Below are positions 10,435 through 19,623 of a DNA stretch of 64,000 nucleotides, in pieces. The notes under the pieces were generated by a model. It was given only the letters and a program-made list of their open reading frames with translations, was not told the origin of the DNA and made no database searches. Position numbers and translations under genes: made by a program. This DNA comes from Devosia subaequoris (GTDB lineage Bacteria; Pseudomonadota; Alphaproteobacteria; Rhizobiales; Devosiaceae): assembly GCF_014197055.1 (NCBI RefSeq), contig NZ_JACIEW010000004.1, forward strand, positions 310,001-374,000, in the 5' to 3' direction. The number at the start of each line of letters is the position of its first letter. The stretch's first letter is position 1.

Positions 10435-11823
10435 CTATTGTGCGAGCGCGCCGAGCACCCGCACCCAGGAGCGGATGCCGCGGTGGTAGCTTTCCAGATC
10501 ATATTTCTCATTGGGCGAGTGGATCTGGTCGTCCACATGGGCAAAGCCGATCAGCAGCGTATCGAGCCCCAGGATCTTCTTGAATTCGCCGACCACGGGG
10601 ATAGAGCCGCCCGAACCGGTGATGACCGCCTGCTCGTCCCATTCATCTGACAGGCCCTGGAGAGCCTGGTGCAGGAATTGTCCATCGGCCGGGACAGTGA
10701 TGGCGGGCGCGCCACCATGCGGCGTGAAGCGCACCGAGCAGTCGGGCGGCAGCATGTTTTCGACATGAGTGCGGAAGGCGGCGCGGATCTTGGCGGGATC
10801 CTGCCCGGAAACCAGGCGGAAGGAAATCTTGGCGCTGGCCCTGGCAGGAATGACGGTCTTGAAGCCGTCGCCGATATAGCCCCCGCTCATGCCGTTGATC
10901 TCGCAGGTGGGGCGCGCCCAAAGTTGTTCGAGCACTGTGCGACCTTGCTCGCCGGCCGGCGCTGAGAGCCCGACACCGCCCAGAAAACCCTTCTCGTCGA
11001 AACCGAGGCCGGCCCATTGTGCTTTCAATTCGGGGCCAATCTCCGCCACATCGTCGTAAAAGCCAGGCAGGGTGACCGAGCCGTCAGGTGCGCGCAGGCT
11101 GGCGATGATTTCGGCCAGCACCTGATTGGGATTGCGCGCCGCATTGCCGAACATGCCGGAATGCAGATCCTTGTTGGCGGCAGTGATTTCCACTTCGTCG
11201 GCCACCAGGCCACGCAGCATGGTGGTGATCGATGGGGTCTGGCGGTCCCACATGTCGGTGTCGCAGACCAGGGCGATGTCGGCTTTCAGTTCTTCCATAT
11301 TCTCGCGCATGAAGGGGGGCAGGTTCGTGCCACCGCTTTCCTCCTCGCCTTCAAGCAGAAGAGAGACGCGGACGGGTAACGACCCCGTCGCGGCCTTCCA
11401 GGCGCGGCAGGCTTCAATGAAGGTGAGCATCTGCCCCTTGTCGTCCGAGGCTCCGCGCGCCACGATGATCTTGCGCCCGTCCTTTTCCCTGATCACCGGC
11501 TCGAACGGGTCAGTGTCCCACAAATTGAGCGGATCAACCGGCTGCACGTCATAATGGGCGTAGAACAGCACATGCGGGCCCGGCTGTTGCGGGCCGTGGG
11601 CCACCACCACCGGATGGCCCGGTGTCGGGCGGCTGGCGGCATCAAAACCCAGCCCGGACAACTCGCCGGCAATCCAGTCGGCGGCCTTGCGGCACTCCCC
11701 GGCATAAGCGGGATCGGTGGAAATGGATTTGATCCGCAACAGGTGAAACAATCGCTCCAGGCTTTGATCAAGCCCCGAATCGACGGCAGCGAGTACGGTG
11801 TCGATGGTGGCGGGGCTGGTCAT
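10435..11823 (-). CDS. M20 family metallo-dipeptidase
   Basis: A cytosolic zinc peptidase of family M20 (dipeptidase/ArgE/DapE group) expected to cleave dipeptides or deacylate amino acids. Metal ligands are recognisable in YAHYDVQP (residue about 95), GASDDKGQ, the catalytic and bridging LEGEEESGG (about 165), and CDTDMWD. The dimerisation/lid domain contains KDLHSGMFGNAARNP, and the C-terminal ligand motif is GGSIPVVGEF with HVDDQIHSPNEKYD. Length (462) fits the carnosinase-like subgroup. It is divergent from the FadR-type regulator, but nothing shows that the regulator controls it. Confidence 0.9.
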   Translation of the reverse strand: MTSPATIDTVLAAVDSGLDQSLERLFHLLRIKSISTDPAYAGECRKAADWIAGELSGLGFDAASRPTPGHPVVVAHGPQQPGPHVLFYAHYDVQPVDPLNLWDTDPFEPVIREKDGRKIIVARGASDDKGQMLTFIEACRAWKAATGSLPVRVSLLLEGEEESGGTNLPPFMRENMEELKADIALVCDTDMWDRQTPSITTMLRGLVADEVEITAANKDLHSGMFGNAARNPNQVLAEIIASLRAPDGSVTLPGFYDDVAEIGPELKAQWAGLGFDEKGFLGGVGLSAPAGEQGRTVLEQLWARPTCEINGMSGGYIGDGFKTVIPARASAKISFRLVSGQDPAKIRAAFRTHVENMLPPDCSVRFTPHGGAPAITVPADGQFLHQALQGLSDEWDEQAVITGSGGSIPVVGEFKKILGLDTLLIGFAHVDDQIHSPNEKYDLESYHRGIRSWVRVLGALAQ

Positions 11824-11975
11824 GGCGGAGCGTCCTTACTTGCGAATCCGATGAAACGGTGGCGCACCATCGCGCGCGGCGCGCCGGGCTGTCCAGTGGC
11901 ATCACGATCGACGTTATTGTCATACTATTGCACCTGTGGTTAGGTCTCGGCGCATCATGGGTGAATGGGGTTGGC

Positions 11976-12743
11976 ATGGACAGATCCGGTGGACGCGCGC
12001 GGCATTCGGGGGATCTGATCGCCGCCCTTTCCGGTCGCAGCCCGGCGCGCAACCTGCATTCTGACGTGCTTTGGGAACTGGGCCTGGCCATTGTCTCCGG
12101 CCAGTTTGCCGAAGGCGAGATCTTGCCGCCCGACAGTGACCTGCTCGATCGCTTCGGGGTGTCGCGCACGGTGTTGCGCGAGGCGCTTAAAACGCTGGCC
12201 GCCAAGGGGTTGATCGAGGCGCGGGCGCGGATCGGCACCCGGGTCCTGCCGCGCAATCGCTGGAACCTGTTCGATGCCGACGTGCTGGCCTGGTTCTTCG
12301 AACTAGGCCCGGAAGTGGGGTTCCTGCGCAGCCTGGCCGAAGTGCGGATCGGCATCGAGATTGAAGCAGCGGCGCTGGCGGCCGAGCGCTGCAAGGCCGA
12401 AGACGCAGCACGCCTGATCGAATGGGTCGACAAGATGGCCCGCTCCGAGACCCCTGCCGACTTTGCCCGCTATGACCTCGAATTCCACAGGGTGGTAGCC
12501 GAAGCCTCAGGCAATCCCTTCATGGCATCGATCAGTGCCCTGGTGGAAATGGCGCTCACGGCGGCCTTCACAATTTCTTCGCCGGTCAACGATCCGGTAG
12601 CGCTTGAGGTGACGGTAGGCGTGCATCGACGCATCGCCGAAGCCATCCGGGACGGCGATTCGCATGCAGCGAGGCTGGCCATGCGCGACGCAATCTCGCA
12701 AGGCTTCGACCGGGCGGCGGGGCGGATGGAGAAGAGCGTCTAG
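11976..12743 (+). CDS. FadR-family (GntR) transcriptional regulator
   Basis: A GntR regulator with an FCD ligand domain. The winged helix-turn-helix is in residues 20-85 (LHSDVLWELGLAIVSGQFAEGEILPPDSDLLDRFGVSRTVLREALKTL), with the wing KGLIEARARIGTRVLP. The C-terminal all-helical FCD domain carries EVRIGIEIEAAALAA, the metal-site motif DLEFHRVVAEASGNPF and VGVHRRIAEAIRDGD, whose Asp/His residues usually bind a divalent metal. Such proteins commonly control catabolism of sugar acids or organic acids; the effector here is unknown. The ATG was chosen for fit to the family; the frame is open 39 codons further upstream. Confidence 0.88.
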   Translation: MDRSGGRARHSGDLIAALSGRSPARNLHSDVLWELGLAIVSGQFAEGEILPPDSDLLDRFGVSRTVLREALKTLAAKGLIEARARIGTRVLPRNRWNLFDADVLAWFFELGPEVGFLRSLAEVRIGIEIEAAALAAERCKAEDAARLIEWVDKMARSETPADFARYDLEFHRVVAEASGNPFMASISALVEMALTAAFTISSPVNDPVALEVTVGVHRRIAEAIRDGDSHAARLAMRDAISQGFDRAAGRMEKSV

Positions 12744-12827
12744 GAAGGGTATTACTGACGTTGGGTCTGGCTTAATTGCCTAGGCGACTTTGAGGCGCTC
12801 GATCTGCTGCGCAGACCAGAGGCGAAG

Positions 12828-12903
<76 letters not shown>

Positions 12904-12960
12904 TCACCGACTTCGTATATGGACAGAGTCTGGCTCCAGAGCAAGGGGCTGGCAATCCCG

Positions 12961-13995
12961 TTACACGATCCGGTGCTCGATCAGCGCATGGGTGGTGGCG
13001 GCGATGGCCTGATCGGCAGGGATGAGCGGACGACCCAGCAGGGCGATCGCGCCACTTGAGTCGAGGCTTTTCAGCACACCCAGTTCATTGAGGACGCCGA
13101 GCACATCACGGTCGAAAACCCCATAGATGCGCACTGCCCAATCGGGCATTTTAAGGCGCGGGACCCTGCGATTGGGCGCCGCCTGGCGAACGATATCGGC
13201 AACTTCGCCCATAAGCATGGACCGTTCGCCCATGGGGAGGCGCCGCCCTCTGGCGCTTTCCGCCGTCATGGCCGCGACATGGGCATTAGCAATATCGCGT
13301 ACGTCGACGATGACAAAGGGCAGCCGCGGCAAGGCCGGAACCGAGCCATCGAGCAAGCGCTTGACGATCAGGGCCGAGGTGCCCGGGTCCCGGTCGAGCA
13401 GGGGCCCCAGAATGGCGCTGGGATTAATGGTGGTCAGGTCGGCGTCACGACCGGCGGCGCGCATGATCTCCCAGGCACGCTGTTCGGCCAGGGTCTTGGA
13501 TTCAATATAGGCGTTGACGTCGCGACCGTTCAGGTTGGTCCAGTCCTTATCGGTGAAGGGTTTTGTGCGCGCCTTGTCATGGCCATAGGCGATCGCGGCC
13601 ATGGATGAGGTCAGCACGATCCGCTCCACGCCCGCGCTCAGCGCCGCTTTCAAGGCCCGTTCCGTGCCCTCGACGGCCGGGCGAACAAGCTCCATCTTGT
13701 CTTCCGGCAAATCGATGACGAAGGGCGAGGCGGTATGCTGGAGGTAACGCACACCCTCCATCGCCTCGTCCCAACCCTTGTCCGAGAGCAGGTCCAGCGC
13801 GACGAATTCCAGTCCTGAAACATCGGCTCCGGCGCGTTTGAGAGTGGCGCGCACCCCCTCGGCCTTGTCGAGGTTGCGCACGCTGCCGCGCACGATATAA
13901 CCGGCCTTGAGCAGGGAGAGGGCGACGTGACCGCCCAGGAAACCGGAAATGCCGGTGAGCAGGACACGATCGGTTTGTGATGCAGGTGCGGACAT
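12961..13995 (-). CDS. NAD-dependent epimerase/dehydratase, dihydroflavonol reductase-like
   Basis: An extended short-chain dehydrogenase of the dihydroflavonol-4-reductase/3-beta-HSD type. The N-terminal Rossmann motif is [19 protein letters not shown], the catalytic serine region [12 protein letters not shown], and the YxxxK pair is [11 protein letters not shown] (about residue 160). It probably reduces a carbonyl of an unknown substrate with NAD(P)H. The ATG is preceded by TCAGGAGA; the longer frame reads through the operator region and the tetR gene. It is divergent from the tetR gene with a shared operator, and is the likely target of that regulator. Confidence 0.88.
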   Translation of the reverse strand: MSAPASQTDRVLLTGISGFLGGHVALSLLKAGYIVRGSVRNLDKAEGVRATLKRAGADVSGLEFVALDLLSDKGWDEAMEGVRYLQHTASPFVIDLPEDKMELVRPAVEGTERALKAALSAGVERIVLTSSMAAIAYGHDKARTKPFTDKDWTNLNGRDVNAYIESKTLAEQRAWEIMRAAGRDADLTTINPSAILGPLLDRDPGTSALIVKRLLDGSVPALPRLPFVIVDVRDIANAHVAAMTAESARGRRLPMGERSMLMGEVADIVRQAAPNRRVPRLKMPDWAVRIYGVFDRDVLGVLNELGVLKSLDSSGAIALLGRPLIPADQAIAATTHALIEHRIV

Positions 13996-14012
13996 GGACT
14001 GGTCTCCTGAGG

Positions 14013-14052
14013 AATTGAACGATATATACGTTGTTCGTTCAATTCGTTCAAT
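14013..14052. promoter_or_regulatory. TetR-type operator in divergent promoter
   Basis: A perfect 10-bp inverted repeat AATTGAACGA / TCGTTCAATT (arms 14013-14022 and 14035-14044) encloses an AT-rich spacer, and the right arm is duplicated in tandem (TTCGTTCAA twice). The element fills most of the 80-base gap between the reductase and the tetR gene, as expected for autorepression and control of the divergent gene. Confidence 0.75.
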
Positions 14053-14075
14053 AGCAACAGGTGCACATATTTGCC

Positions 14076-14630
14076 ATGAGCAGTGAAAGACAGTCCCAAA
14101 AGCGGATGCGCATCCTGGCGGCGGCGCGGGAACTGTTTTTGCGGCAAGGTCTGCGGGCCACCACCATGGAAGCCATCGCCAGGGGGGCCGGCATGGCCAA
14201 GCCAACACTTTATGCCGAATATTCCGATAAGGACGCCGTTTTCCTCGCCATTCTCGAGCAATTGGTGACGGACAAGCTGGAAAGCTTCGAAGCCGAGCTT
14301 GATCGGCCCGGTCCCTTGCTGGAGCGCATTGGTCGGGCTTTGGCGGCCGAATTCGGGGTTATCGCATCGGCGTTGGCCGGCTCGCCTCATGTTGAGGAGC
14401 TGTTCTCGGCGCACAGGCAGGGCGCCGCCCTGTTCGCCGCCTCGGAGCGCAAGGTGCGCGATCGCCTGAGCGACGAACTCGCCCAGGCCGGCGTTGCGGA
14501 TGCGGAGCGGCTTGCGCGGCTGGTGTTTGATGCCAGTTTTGGAGTGGCACAGAAATCCATCGCCGCCGAGACGCTGGCCGCCGATCTCAAGCTGATCGCG
14601 GAGCGGTTGCTGGGACCCGATCTGGGCTAG
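14076..14630 (+). CDS. TetR/AcrR family transcriptional regulator
   Basis: The 184-residue protein has a canonical TetR DNA-binding domain (RMRILAAARELFLRQGLRATTMEAIARGAGMAKPTLYAEYSDKDAVFLAIL) and a helical ligand-binding C-terminal domain that matches no named subfamily I recognise. It probably represses the divergent reductase and itself through the inverted repeat just upstream, with relief by a small ligand. Its stop overlaps the convergent oxidoreductase by four bases. The start is the ATG directly before MSSERQSQKR; an in-frame ATG five codons earlier is less likely. Confidence 0.9.
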   Translation: MSSERQSQKRMRILAAARELFLRQGLRATTMEAIARGAGMAKPTLYAEYSDKDAVFLAILEQLVTDKLESFEAELDRPGPLLERIGRALAAEFGVIASALAGSPHVEELFSAHRQGAALFAASERKVRDRLSDELAQAGVADAERLARLVFDASFGVAQKSIAAETLAADLKLIAERLLGPDLG

Positions 14631-15637
14631 CGCTTCACGCTGGCCCAGCCGCCGGTTTTTTCGCTTTCAAAGATCGCGTCGATCACGCGCATGGACGCGA
14701 TGGCATCCTCGACACCCCAGGACAGCGGCGCTCCGCCCAAAACGGCCTGGGCAAAGGCTTCGGCCTGTTCAGTATATTGATCGCAGGCGGGCAGGATTTC
14801 GCGCCGGGCGAGCGAACCGTCAAACGGAGCGCCGATATCGATGGTGATGGCGGTGCGCTCATTGGGTGGGGCGTTGAACGGAATGGCGATCTCGGCCTTG
14901 GCCTTAGTGCCGAAAATCTGCACCCGTTGGTGTGGCGTGGCCTGCGTGGAGCAGGTGAACGAAAGCTGGCGCCCGCCGCCGAAATCGGCCAGCACCGAGG
15001 CCAGCCGGTCGGTGCCAAAATCGGGATCGCGTTCGATCAGCGACACCACGCGGTCCGGCTCGCCTTCAAAGAAATAGCGCGCGGCGGTGATCGGGTAGCA
15101 GCCGATATCCATGATGCCGCCACCGCCGATATCGGCCTGATTGCGCACATTGCCGGGGTCGACATTGTGATAGGTGAAAACCGCGTTGATGGAGCGGATC
15201 TCCCCCAATTCACCCGAGCGAATGATCTCGCGCATGCGGTGCCATTGCGGGTGGAAGCGCACCATGAAGGCTTCCATGAAGACGATATTGCCTGGAATGG
15301 TTCTGAGCTGTTCGGCCTCGCCGGCCGAAAGCGCGATGGGTTTTTCGCAAAGGACATGCTTGCCCGCTTTGGCGGCCGCCAGAGTCATCGGCACATGCAG
15401 GTGATTGGGCAGGGGATTGTAGATGGCGTCGATATCGGGATCGGCTAACAGATCCTCATAGGCGCCATAGGCTTTTTCGATGCCAAGCGTGTCGGCGGCC
15501 GCGCGGGCCTTTTTCGCGTCGCGCGAGGCGATGGCGACGACCTCGGAGCTTGGCGAGGCCATGATGGCCGGCGTGACTTTCTCCATCCCGATATTGGCGG
15601 TGGACAGGATGCCCCAACGGATTTTCTGCGCGGTCAT
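14627..15637 (-). CDS. Gfo/Idh/MocA family NAD(P)-dependent oxidoreductase
   Basis: A Gfo/Idh/MocA sugar or inositol dehydrogenase-like enzyme. The N-terminal Rossmann fold shows IRWGILSTANIG and the family nucleotide-binding/catalytic motif HVLCEKPIALS (about residue 95). The active-site region MDIGCYPITAARYFF of the second domain follows near residue 180. Length (336) is normal. The resemblance in VRFHPQW and TYHNVDPGNVRNQADIGGGG is to the trans-dihydrobenzenediol/xylose dehydrogenase branch, so a sugar or cyclic diol substrate is plausible. The start ATG has AAAGGGAGA upstream. Confidence 0.87.
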   Translation of the reverse strand: MTAQKIRWGILSTANIGMEKVTPAIMASPSSEVVAIASRDAKKARAAADTLGIEKAYGAYEDLLADPDIDAIYNPLPNHLHVPMTLAAAKAGKHVLCEKPIALSAGEAEQLRTIPGNIVFMEAFMVRFHPQWHRMREIIRSGELGEIRSINAVFTYHNVDPGNVRNQADIGGGGIMDIGCYPITAARYFFEGEPDRVVSLIERDPDFGTDRLASVLADFGGGRQLSFTCSTQATPHQRVQIFGTKAKAEIAIPFNAPPNERTAITIDIGAPFDGSLARREILPACDQYTEQAEAFAQAVLGGAPLSWGVEDAIASMRVIDAIFESEKTGGWASVKR

Positions 15638-15768
15638 GGCTTTATCTCCCTTTGCGGAGACCGGGGTAACCGGACCGGGTCCACGAGGCAAGGGCGTGAT
15701 CACCGAGATGTCATTGCGGTGCAATTAACCCTCGCAATTGCTGCCTCGGTTCTGCCGACAAGCTTGTG

Positions 15769-15783
15769 TTAATCTGCCGTTAA
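15769..15783 (+). promoter_or_regulatory. Perfect CtrA box TTAA-N7-TTAA
   Basis: TTAATCTGCCGTTAA matches the alphaproteobacterial CtrA consensus exactly, 40 bases before the next gene's ATG. It predicts cell-cycle control of the two-gene operon that follows. Evidence is by pattern only. Confidence 0.5.
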
Positions 15784-15822
15784 AGGCCCGGTGGCGGGCC
15801 GCGATTTATTTTGGGGCCGTTC

Positions 15823-17172
15823 ATGCAGCTCAAGCCAAATGCCTTCCGCCTGCACGAAACCGCGCGCGGGGTTGAAACCATGAGCCGGTTTGCCCTGGCC
15901 GTGCTGGCGTTGGCCTCGGGGGTCTATACCTATCTCGGGGTCAGGGGCCTGCTCGATGGCTCGGCAAGCTTCGTATTCTTCGCCGCCATCATCTATTCGG
16001 CGGCGGTCTCGGTCGGGATCTATGCATTCTGGACCTATATGATGCGCTTCATTCCGCTGGTGGTGAGCGGGGTGCAACGGATCAGCCTGTTCCTCACCAT
16101 GCTGGTGGGTTCCGTGATGATCATCGCCATGAGCTCCTGGCTCAATGCGGCGGCGCTGGCCGGGTCGGCCGCGCTGGAGCAGCATATGGCGGTTACCCTG
16201 CAGGGCTATGCCGAGGATCTCGATCAGGCCCATGCCAACGCGCTGGCCAGCCAAAGCCTGTTGCCCGATGTCGAGCGGGCTTCAGCGCGCTTCTCCGCAT
16301 TGGCACAGGATGAGCGCGAAAGCGGCGCCCTGACCGGGACGCAAGGGTCGGGCAGTGTGGTGCAATTGCTCACCCAGATGAGCCAGCAGATGACCCAGCT
16401 CGCTGGCACGATTTCGGGATCGCGCGAGGACGTCTCGGCCTTGTTCACCGAAGGGTCCGAGCGGTTGGCGACAATGCGCGAACTGGTGTCGACGCCGGGG
16501 CAGATCGAGCCGCGCTCCGATGCCTTCCAGGCCGAGGCCGTGCAGCTTTCGGCCGTCATTGCGGCGTTGCAGCAGACCGATGTTGCGGCTTCGGTGAAAC
16601 GCGCTGCGACCGACCTGTCGGCGGGGTTCATCGCTCCGGTAGCCGATGGCCGGGTTGGTGATCTGGCGGTACGACAGAACCAGGTAATGGCCACCGTTCA
16701 GAGCTCGGTAGATGCCCAATCTGCCGCACTGGTGGCAGCGGCAGACGAAATCCTGGCGACGCCGCGTGTCGCGCAGCGACGCTTTGTGCCGCTCTCCTCG
16801 GCTGAGGCCGTGATCCGCTATTGGAGCGACTTTGTGCCCTCATGGGCTGGGGCGATTTCCATCGATTTGTTGCCGGTTGTGCTGGTGCTGGTGTTGATGA
16901 TCGTTAATGACGCGATGCGGCGCGAGGCCGAGTCCCTCAAGGAGGCCGAGACGATTACCGCGGCGGAGATGCTGCGGGCCATGGCGCTCTACAAGCGCAT
17001 GGAGGCCGAGGGTGCGGCCGAAGCGGCAGAGGTCCTGGGGGTGCAAGATGAACAACATGACGGGACCCCGAACGAGGTAGCTCCGGACGGGGTGGTCAAT
17101 CCCGAAGAGGGCACTGTGACGCCAATAGAAGCGGCGCAGCGCAAGCGTGGCGAGGGACCGCGCCAGACATGA
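15823..17172 (+). CDS. Membrane protein with large periplasmic helical domain, function unknown
   Basis: I do not recognise the family. The 449-residue product has three hydrophobic segments near the N-terminus (roughly residues 22-115), then a long polar helical stretch rich in Ala, Gln and Ser (residues 120-330, heptad-like and coiled-coil prone), then a transmembrane segment IDLLPVVLVLVLMIVNDAM near residue 350 and an acidic cytoplasmic tail with EAE/AAE repeats. The plan resembles sensor or scaffold proteins with an external coiled coil. ATG is preferred to an upstream TTG. The stop overlaps the start of the following protease-like gene by four bases, so the two are co-translated. A perfect CtrA box lies 40 bases upstream. 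Confidence 0.75.
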   Translation: MQLKPNAFRLHETARGVETMSRFALAVLALASGVYTYLGVRGLLDGSASFVFFAAIIYSAAVSVGIYAFWTYMMRFIPLVVSGVQRISLFLTMLVGSVMIIAMSSWLNAAALAGSAALEQHMAVTLQGYAEDLDQAHANALASQSLLPDVERASARFSALAQDERESGALTGTQGSGSVVQLLTQMSQQMTQLAGTISGSREDVSALFTEGSERLATMRELVSTPGQIEPRSDAFQAEAVQLSAVIAALQQTDVAASVKRAATDLSAGFIAPVADGRVGDLAVRQNQVMATVQSSVDAQSAALVAAADEILATPRVAQRRFVPLSSAEAVIRYWSDFVPSWAGAISIDLLPVVLVLVLMIVNDAMRREAESLKEAETITAAEMLRAMALYKRMEAEGAAEAAEVLGVQDEQHDGTPNEVAPDGVVNPEEGTVTPIEAAQRKRGEGPRQT

Positions 17173-17987
17173 AGTTCGAGGCCAATGCCCGTGCTGAAAG
17201 TGACGCCAGCCCGTTCTATCGGCATGTAATGACGCGGCTTGCGCGCACCGAAGACGGGGCGATCCTGCGCTTTGCATTCTTTGCCTTGCTCGCGGGCACT
17301 GTGGGTGTGCTCTATGTCGATTATCGGGAGCTGAGCGCCAGTGCACCTGAGGCCCTGACCTATGCGCCGCAGCCGATTCTGCCGCCGGCCTCGAGCGAGG
17401 ATGGGGGCGGGCGCACGCGGCCGGCACTCAATACGCCGCCGGAAATGCTGGATGATCCGTTGCGGATCGAGTTGATGGCGGGCGGGGTGTTGCGCCTGAC
17501 CGGAACCATCGATCCAGGCGCGGCAACAAGATTTGATCAGGAGATCGCGCAAAGGGGCGAATATGTGTCAACCGTGCTGCTGGATTCGCCCGGTGGCTCG
17601 GTGGACGATGCCCTCCAAATGGGGCGCCAGATCTTGGAACACGGTCTCAACACACAAGTGCCGGACGGCGCGCTTTGCGCGTCCTCCTGCCCGATAGTAT
17701 TTGCCTCGGGTGCTGAGCGGCTGGCCGGGCACGACGCAGCCATCGGCGTGCACCAGATTTATGCGGCAGCGCTGAGCGCCACACCGCTTGATGCGCTCAG
17801 TGTGGCCGGGGTAGCGATGGCCGATGCGCAGTCCGCAACGGCCAGGATTACCCGGCATCTGGGCGAGACGGGGGTGGACCCGGCGCTGTGGCTGCACGCG
17901 CTGGAAACCCCTCCGGACCGGCTCTACTACTTTTCTCCTGAAGAGATGGAACGTTATGTTCTCGTCACCGAATGGATGGAGAATTGA
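17169..17987 (+). CDS. ClpP/crotonase-fold periplasmic protein (COG3904-like)
   Basis: A membrane-anchored protein with a single N-terminal hydrophobic segment (ILRFAFFALLAGTVGVLYVDY), a proline-rich linker and a ClpP-like domain facing the periplasm. The diagnostic strand-helix is TVLLDSPGGSVDDALQMGRQILEHGL near residues 135-160, followed by CASSCPIVFASGAERL, where the second serine sits in the position of the ClpP nucleophile, and AAIGVHQIYA carrying a possible catalytic histidine. Members of this group are annotated as predicted periplasmic proteins; peptidase activity is inferred, not shown. It is coupled to the preceding membrane protein, which may be its partner or substrate. Confidence 0.75.
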   Translation: MKFEANARAESDASPFYRHVMTRLARTEDGAILRFAFFALLAGTVGVLYVDYRELSASAPEALTYAPQPILPPASSEDGGGRTRPALNTPPEMLDDPLRIELMAGGVLRLTGTIDPGAATRFDQEIAQRGEYVSTVLLDSPGGSVDDALQMGRQILEHGLNTQVPDGALCASSCPIVFASGAERLAGHDAAIGVHQIYAAALSATPLDALSVAGVAMADAQSATARITRHLGETGVDPALWLHALETPPDRLYYFSPEEMERYVLVTEWMEN

Positions 17988-18067
17988 ACGCGCAATAGGG
18001 AACCGGAGGAGGACCGGTTCGTTTCGCGCGCAACAACAAGAAACAGTTGCAGGCGAGGAGGCGAAAG

Positions 18068-18346
18068 ATGAAACAAGCCCATATGCTGACCCGGCATCGG
18101 GATATTCAGAACTGGGTAAACGACCGAAGCGGCCGCCCGGCCATTGCCCGGGTACGCGACCGGTTTGGTGAACAGCGGGCCCAGCTCAAATTGCGGTTTG
18201 CGCAGCAAAGCGAAGGCCGGGTTGACGCCGGCATGAGCCCTTGCTCCTGGACGGCGTGGTTGGCGGAGCTGGACCGGCAGAATCTGGCGTTGCGGGTCGA
18301 TCCGACCGGCGAGTGCGAGCTGGTTTCGCGGCAGGCTATGAACTGA
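18068..18346 (+). CDS. Small conserved hypothetical protein
   Basis: A 92-residue soluble protein with no signal peptide. The start KQAHMLTRHRDIQNWVNDRSGRPAIARVRDRFG looks like a conserved domain found in alphaproteobacterial hypothetical proteins; the C-terminal half is a short strand-rich segment. A strong Shine-Dalgarno (GCGAGGAGG) stands seven bases before the ATG, which supports real translation. It converges with the diguanylate cyclase gene, overlapping its 3' end by 11 bases. Function unknown. Confidence 0.65.
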   Translation: MKQAHMLTRHRDIQNWVNDRSGRPAIARVRDRFGEQRAQLKLRFAQQSEGRVDAGMSPCSWTAWLAELDRQNLALRVDPTGECELVSRQAMN

Positions 18347-19550
18347 AGCGGTCGCGGCGACCGGCCAATCGCGCACCCTCCGGCTGACGCGCGGCCGCCG
18401 GCATAGCCATGCGGACGCAGTCGCGTCCATCGTTTTTGGCTTCGTAAAGCGCGCCATCGGCACGGCGCAGCAGGTCCGCCAGATGGTCGTAGGGCATGAG
18501 CTGGGCCACGCCTAATGAAGCAGAGGCCGGTTCGCGCAGGCCTGTTTCCCCGGCAGGAAGGCTGCGGAAGGCGTGCCGCACGGTTTCCGCATAGAGCTTG
18601 CCGGTGGTCAGATTGGCTCCAGGCAGGAAAGCGCCGAATTCCTCGCCCCCCAGCCGACCCAGCACGGCATGGGGCGCTGCGCATTCCTCAAGGATCCGGG
18701 CGAAGACCGCAATGACATTGTCGCCCGCCGCATGGCCGTAGGTGTCGTTGATTTGCTTGAAATAATCGAGGTCGGCCACGATCATCACGGCGGGAACGCC
18801 GGACCGGGCAGCCAGGGCAAGAGCGCTCTCGCCCCGGTCCTCAAAACCCCGGCGGTTGAGCAGGTTCGACAGTGTGTCGGTTTCTGATCGCGCGGTCATA
18901 TCGGCCATGACATCCCGGACAATGATCAGCAGCATCATCAACCCATTGGCGATCAGCAATACAGCGCCCAGGGTCTGAGATACGGCGGCGTATGTGGAAG
19001 ACATATAGGCTTGCGGCACGGCCCCGGAGCCGATGGCCATGGCGAGCGTCGGTTTGGCCAGAAAATGCAATGTAGAGATGAAGTAGATGGCCAACAGAGC
19101 AAGGTCGAGCGCCCGCTTACGCTTGATCGCGAGGATGACGCCGAGGCCGATCGCCTGCACCAGCGCATAGGGCGCCTGGTAGAGCAGATTGCGCAGAAAA
19201 CTGGCGCGCGGCATTTCGAGAATGGCGATATTGACCAGCAAAGAAGCCAGGATCGCAACCGCCAGCAGCAACCAGGGCGGGCGGATGCGATAGTGATGAG
19301 CCAGGCCCACCACGCAGCCGGCCAGCGCGAGCAGAAATACGGCAAAAATGCCGAAGCTGACGAGGCGATGATCGTCCTGGAACGGCAGGACGAATTCGAG
19401 CACGACATTGGGCGCGCCCAATCCATACGCAAAGGCCAGCCAGCGCGCACCCAGCGCCGAACGCTGATAGGCAGCGACGACGCCGAAGGCGGTGGCAAAA
19501 ATCCCTGCGATAAACAGGTTTATCGTCAGCACGAAGGCTGCAGCGCTCAT
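18336..19550 (-). CDS. Membrane diguanylate cyclase (GGDEF)
   Basis: A c-di-GMP synthase with an N-terminal membrane sensor region of six to seven hydrophobic segments (residues 1-215) and a C-terminal GGDEF domain (about 225-385). The active-site loop is GRLGGEEFGAF, a functional GGEEF variant, and the substrate/metal positions DLDYFKQINDTYGHAAGD are intact, so it should be active. The residues where an RxxD inhibitory site would stand, a few positions before GGEEF, read APHA, so allosteric product inhibition is probably absent. No phosphodiesterase domain is attached. Confidence 0.9.
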   Translation of the reverse strand: MSAAAFVLTINLFIAGIFATAFGVVAAYQRSALGARWLAFAYGLGAPNVVLEFVLPFQDDHRLVSFGIFAVFLLALAGCVVGLAHHYRIRPPWLLLAVAILASLLVNIAILEMPRASFLRNLLYQAPYALVQAIGLGVILAIKRKRALDLALLAIYFISTLHFLAKPTLAMAIGSGAVPQAYMSSTYAAVSQTLGAVLLIANGLMMLLIIVRDVMADMTARSETDTLSNLLNRRGFEDRGESALALAARSGVPAVMIVADLDYFKQINDTYGHAAGDNVIAVFARILEECAAPHAVLGRLGGEEFGAFLPGANLTTGKLYAETVRHAFRSLPAGETGLREPASASLGVAQLMPYDHLADLLRRADGALYEAKNDGRDCVRMAMPAAARQPEGARLAGRRDRFSS

Positions 19551-19623
19551 TGCAATGATACCAGATTCGAACCCCGGCCAATCCTAGTAGCCGGGGCAGA
19601 ACGAGACGTTAATGAAACGCCAA

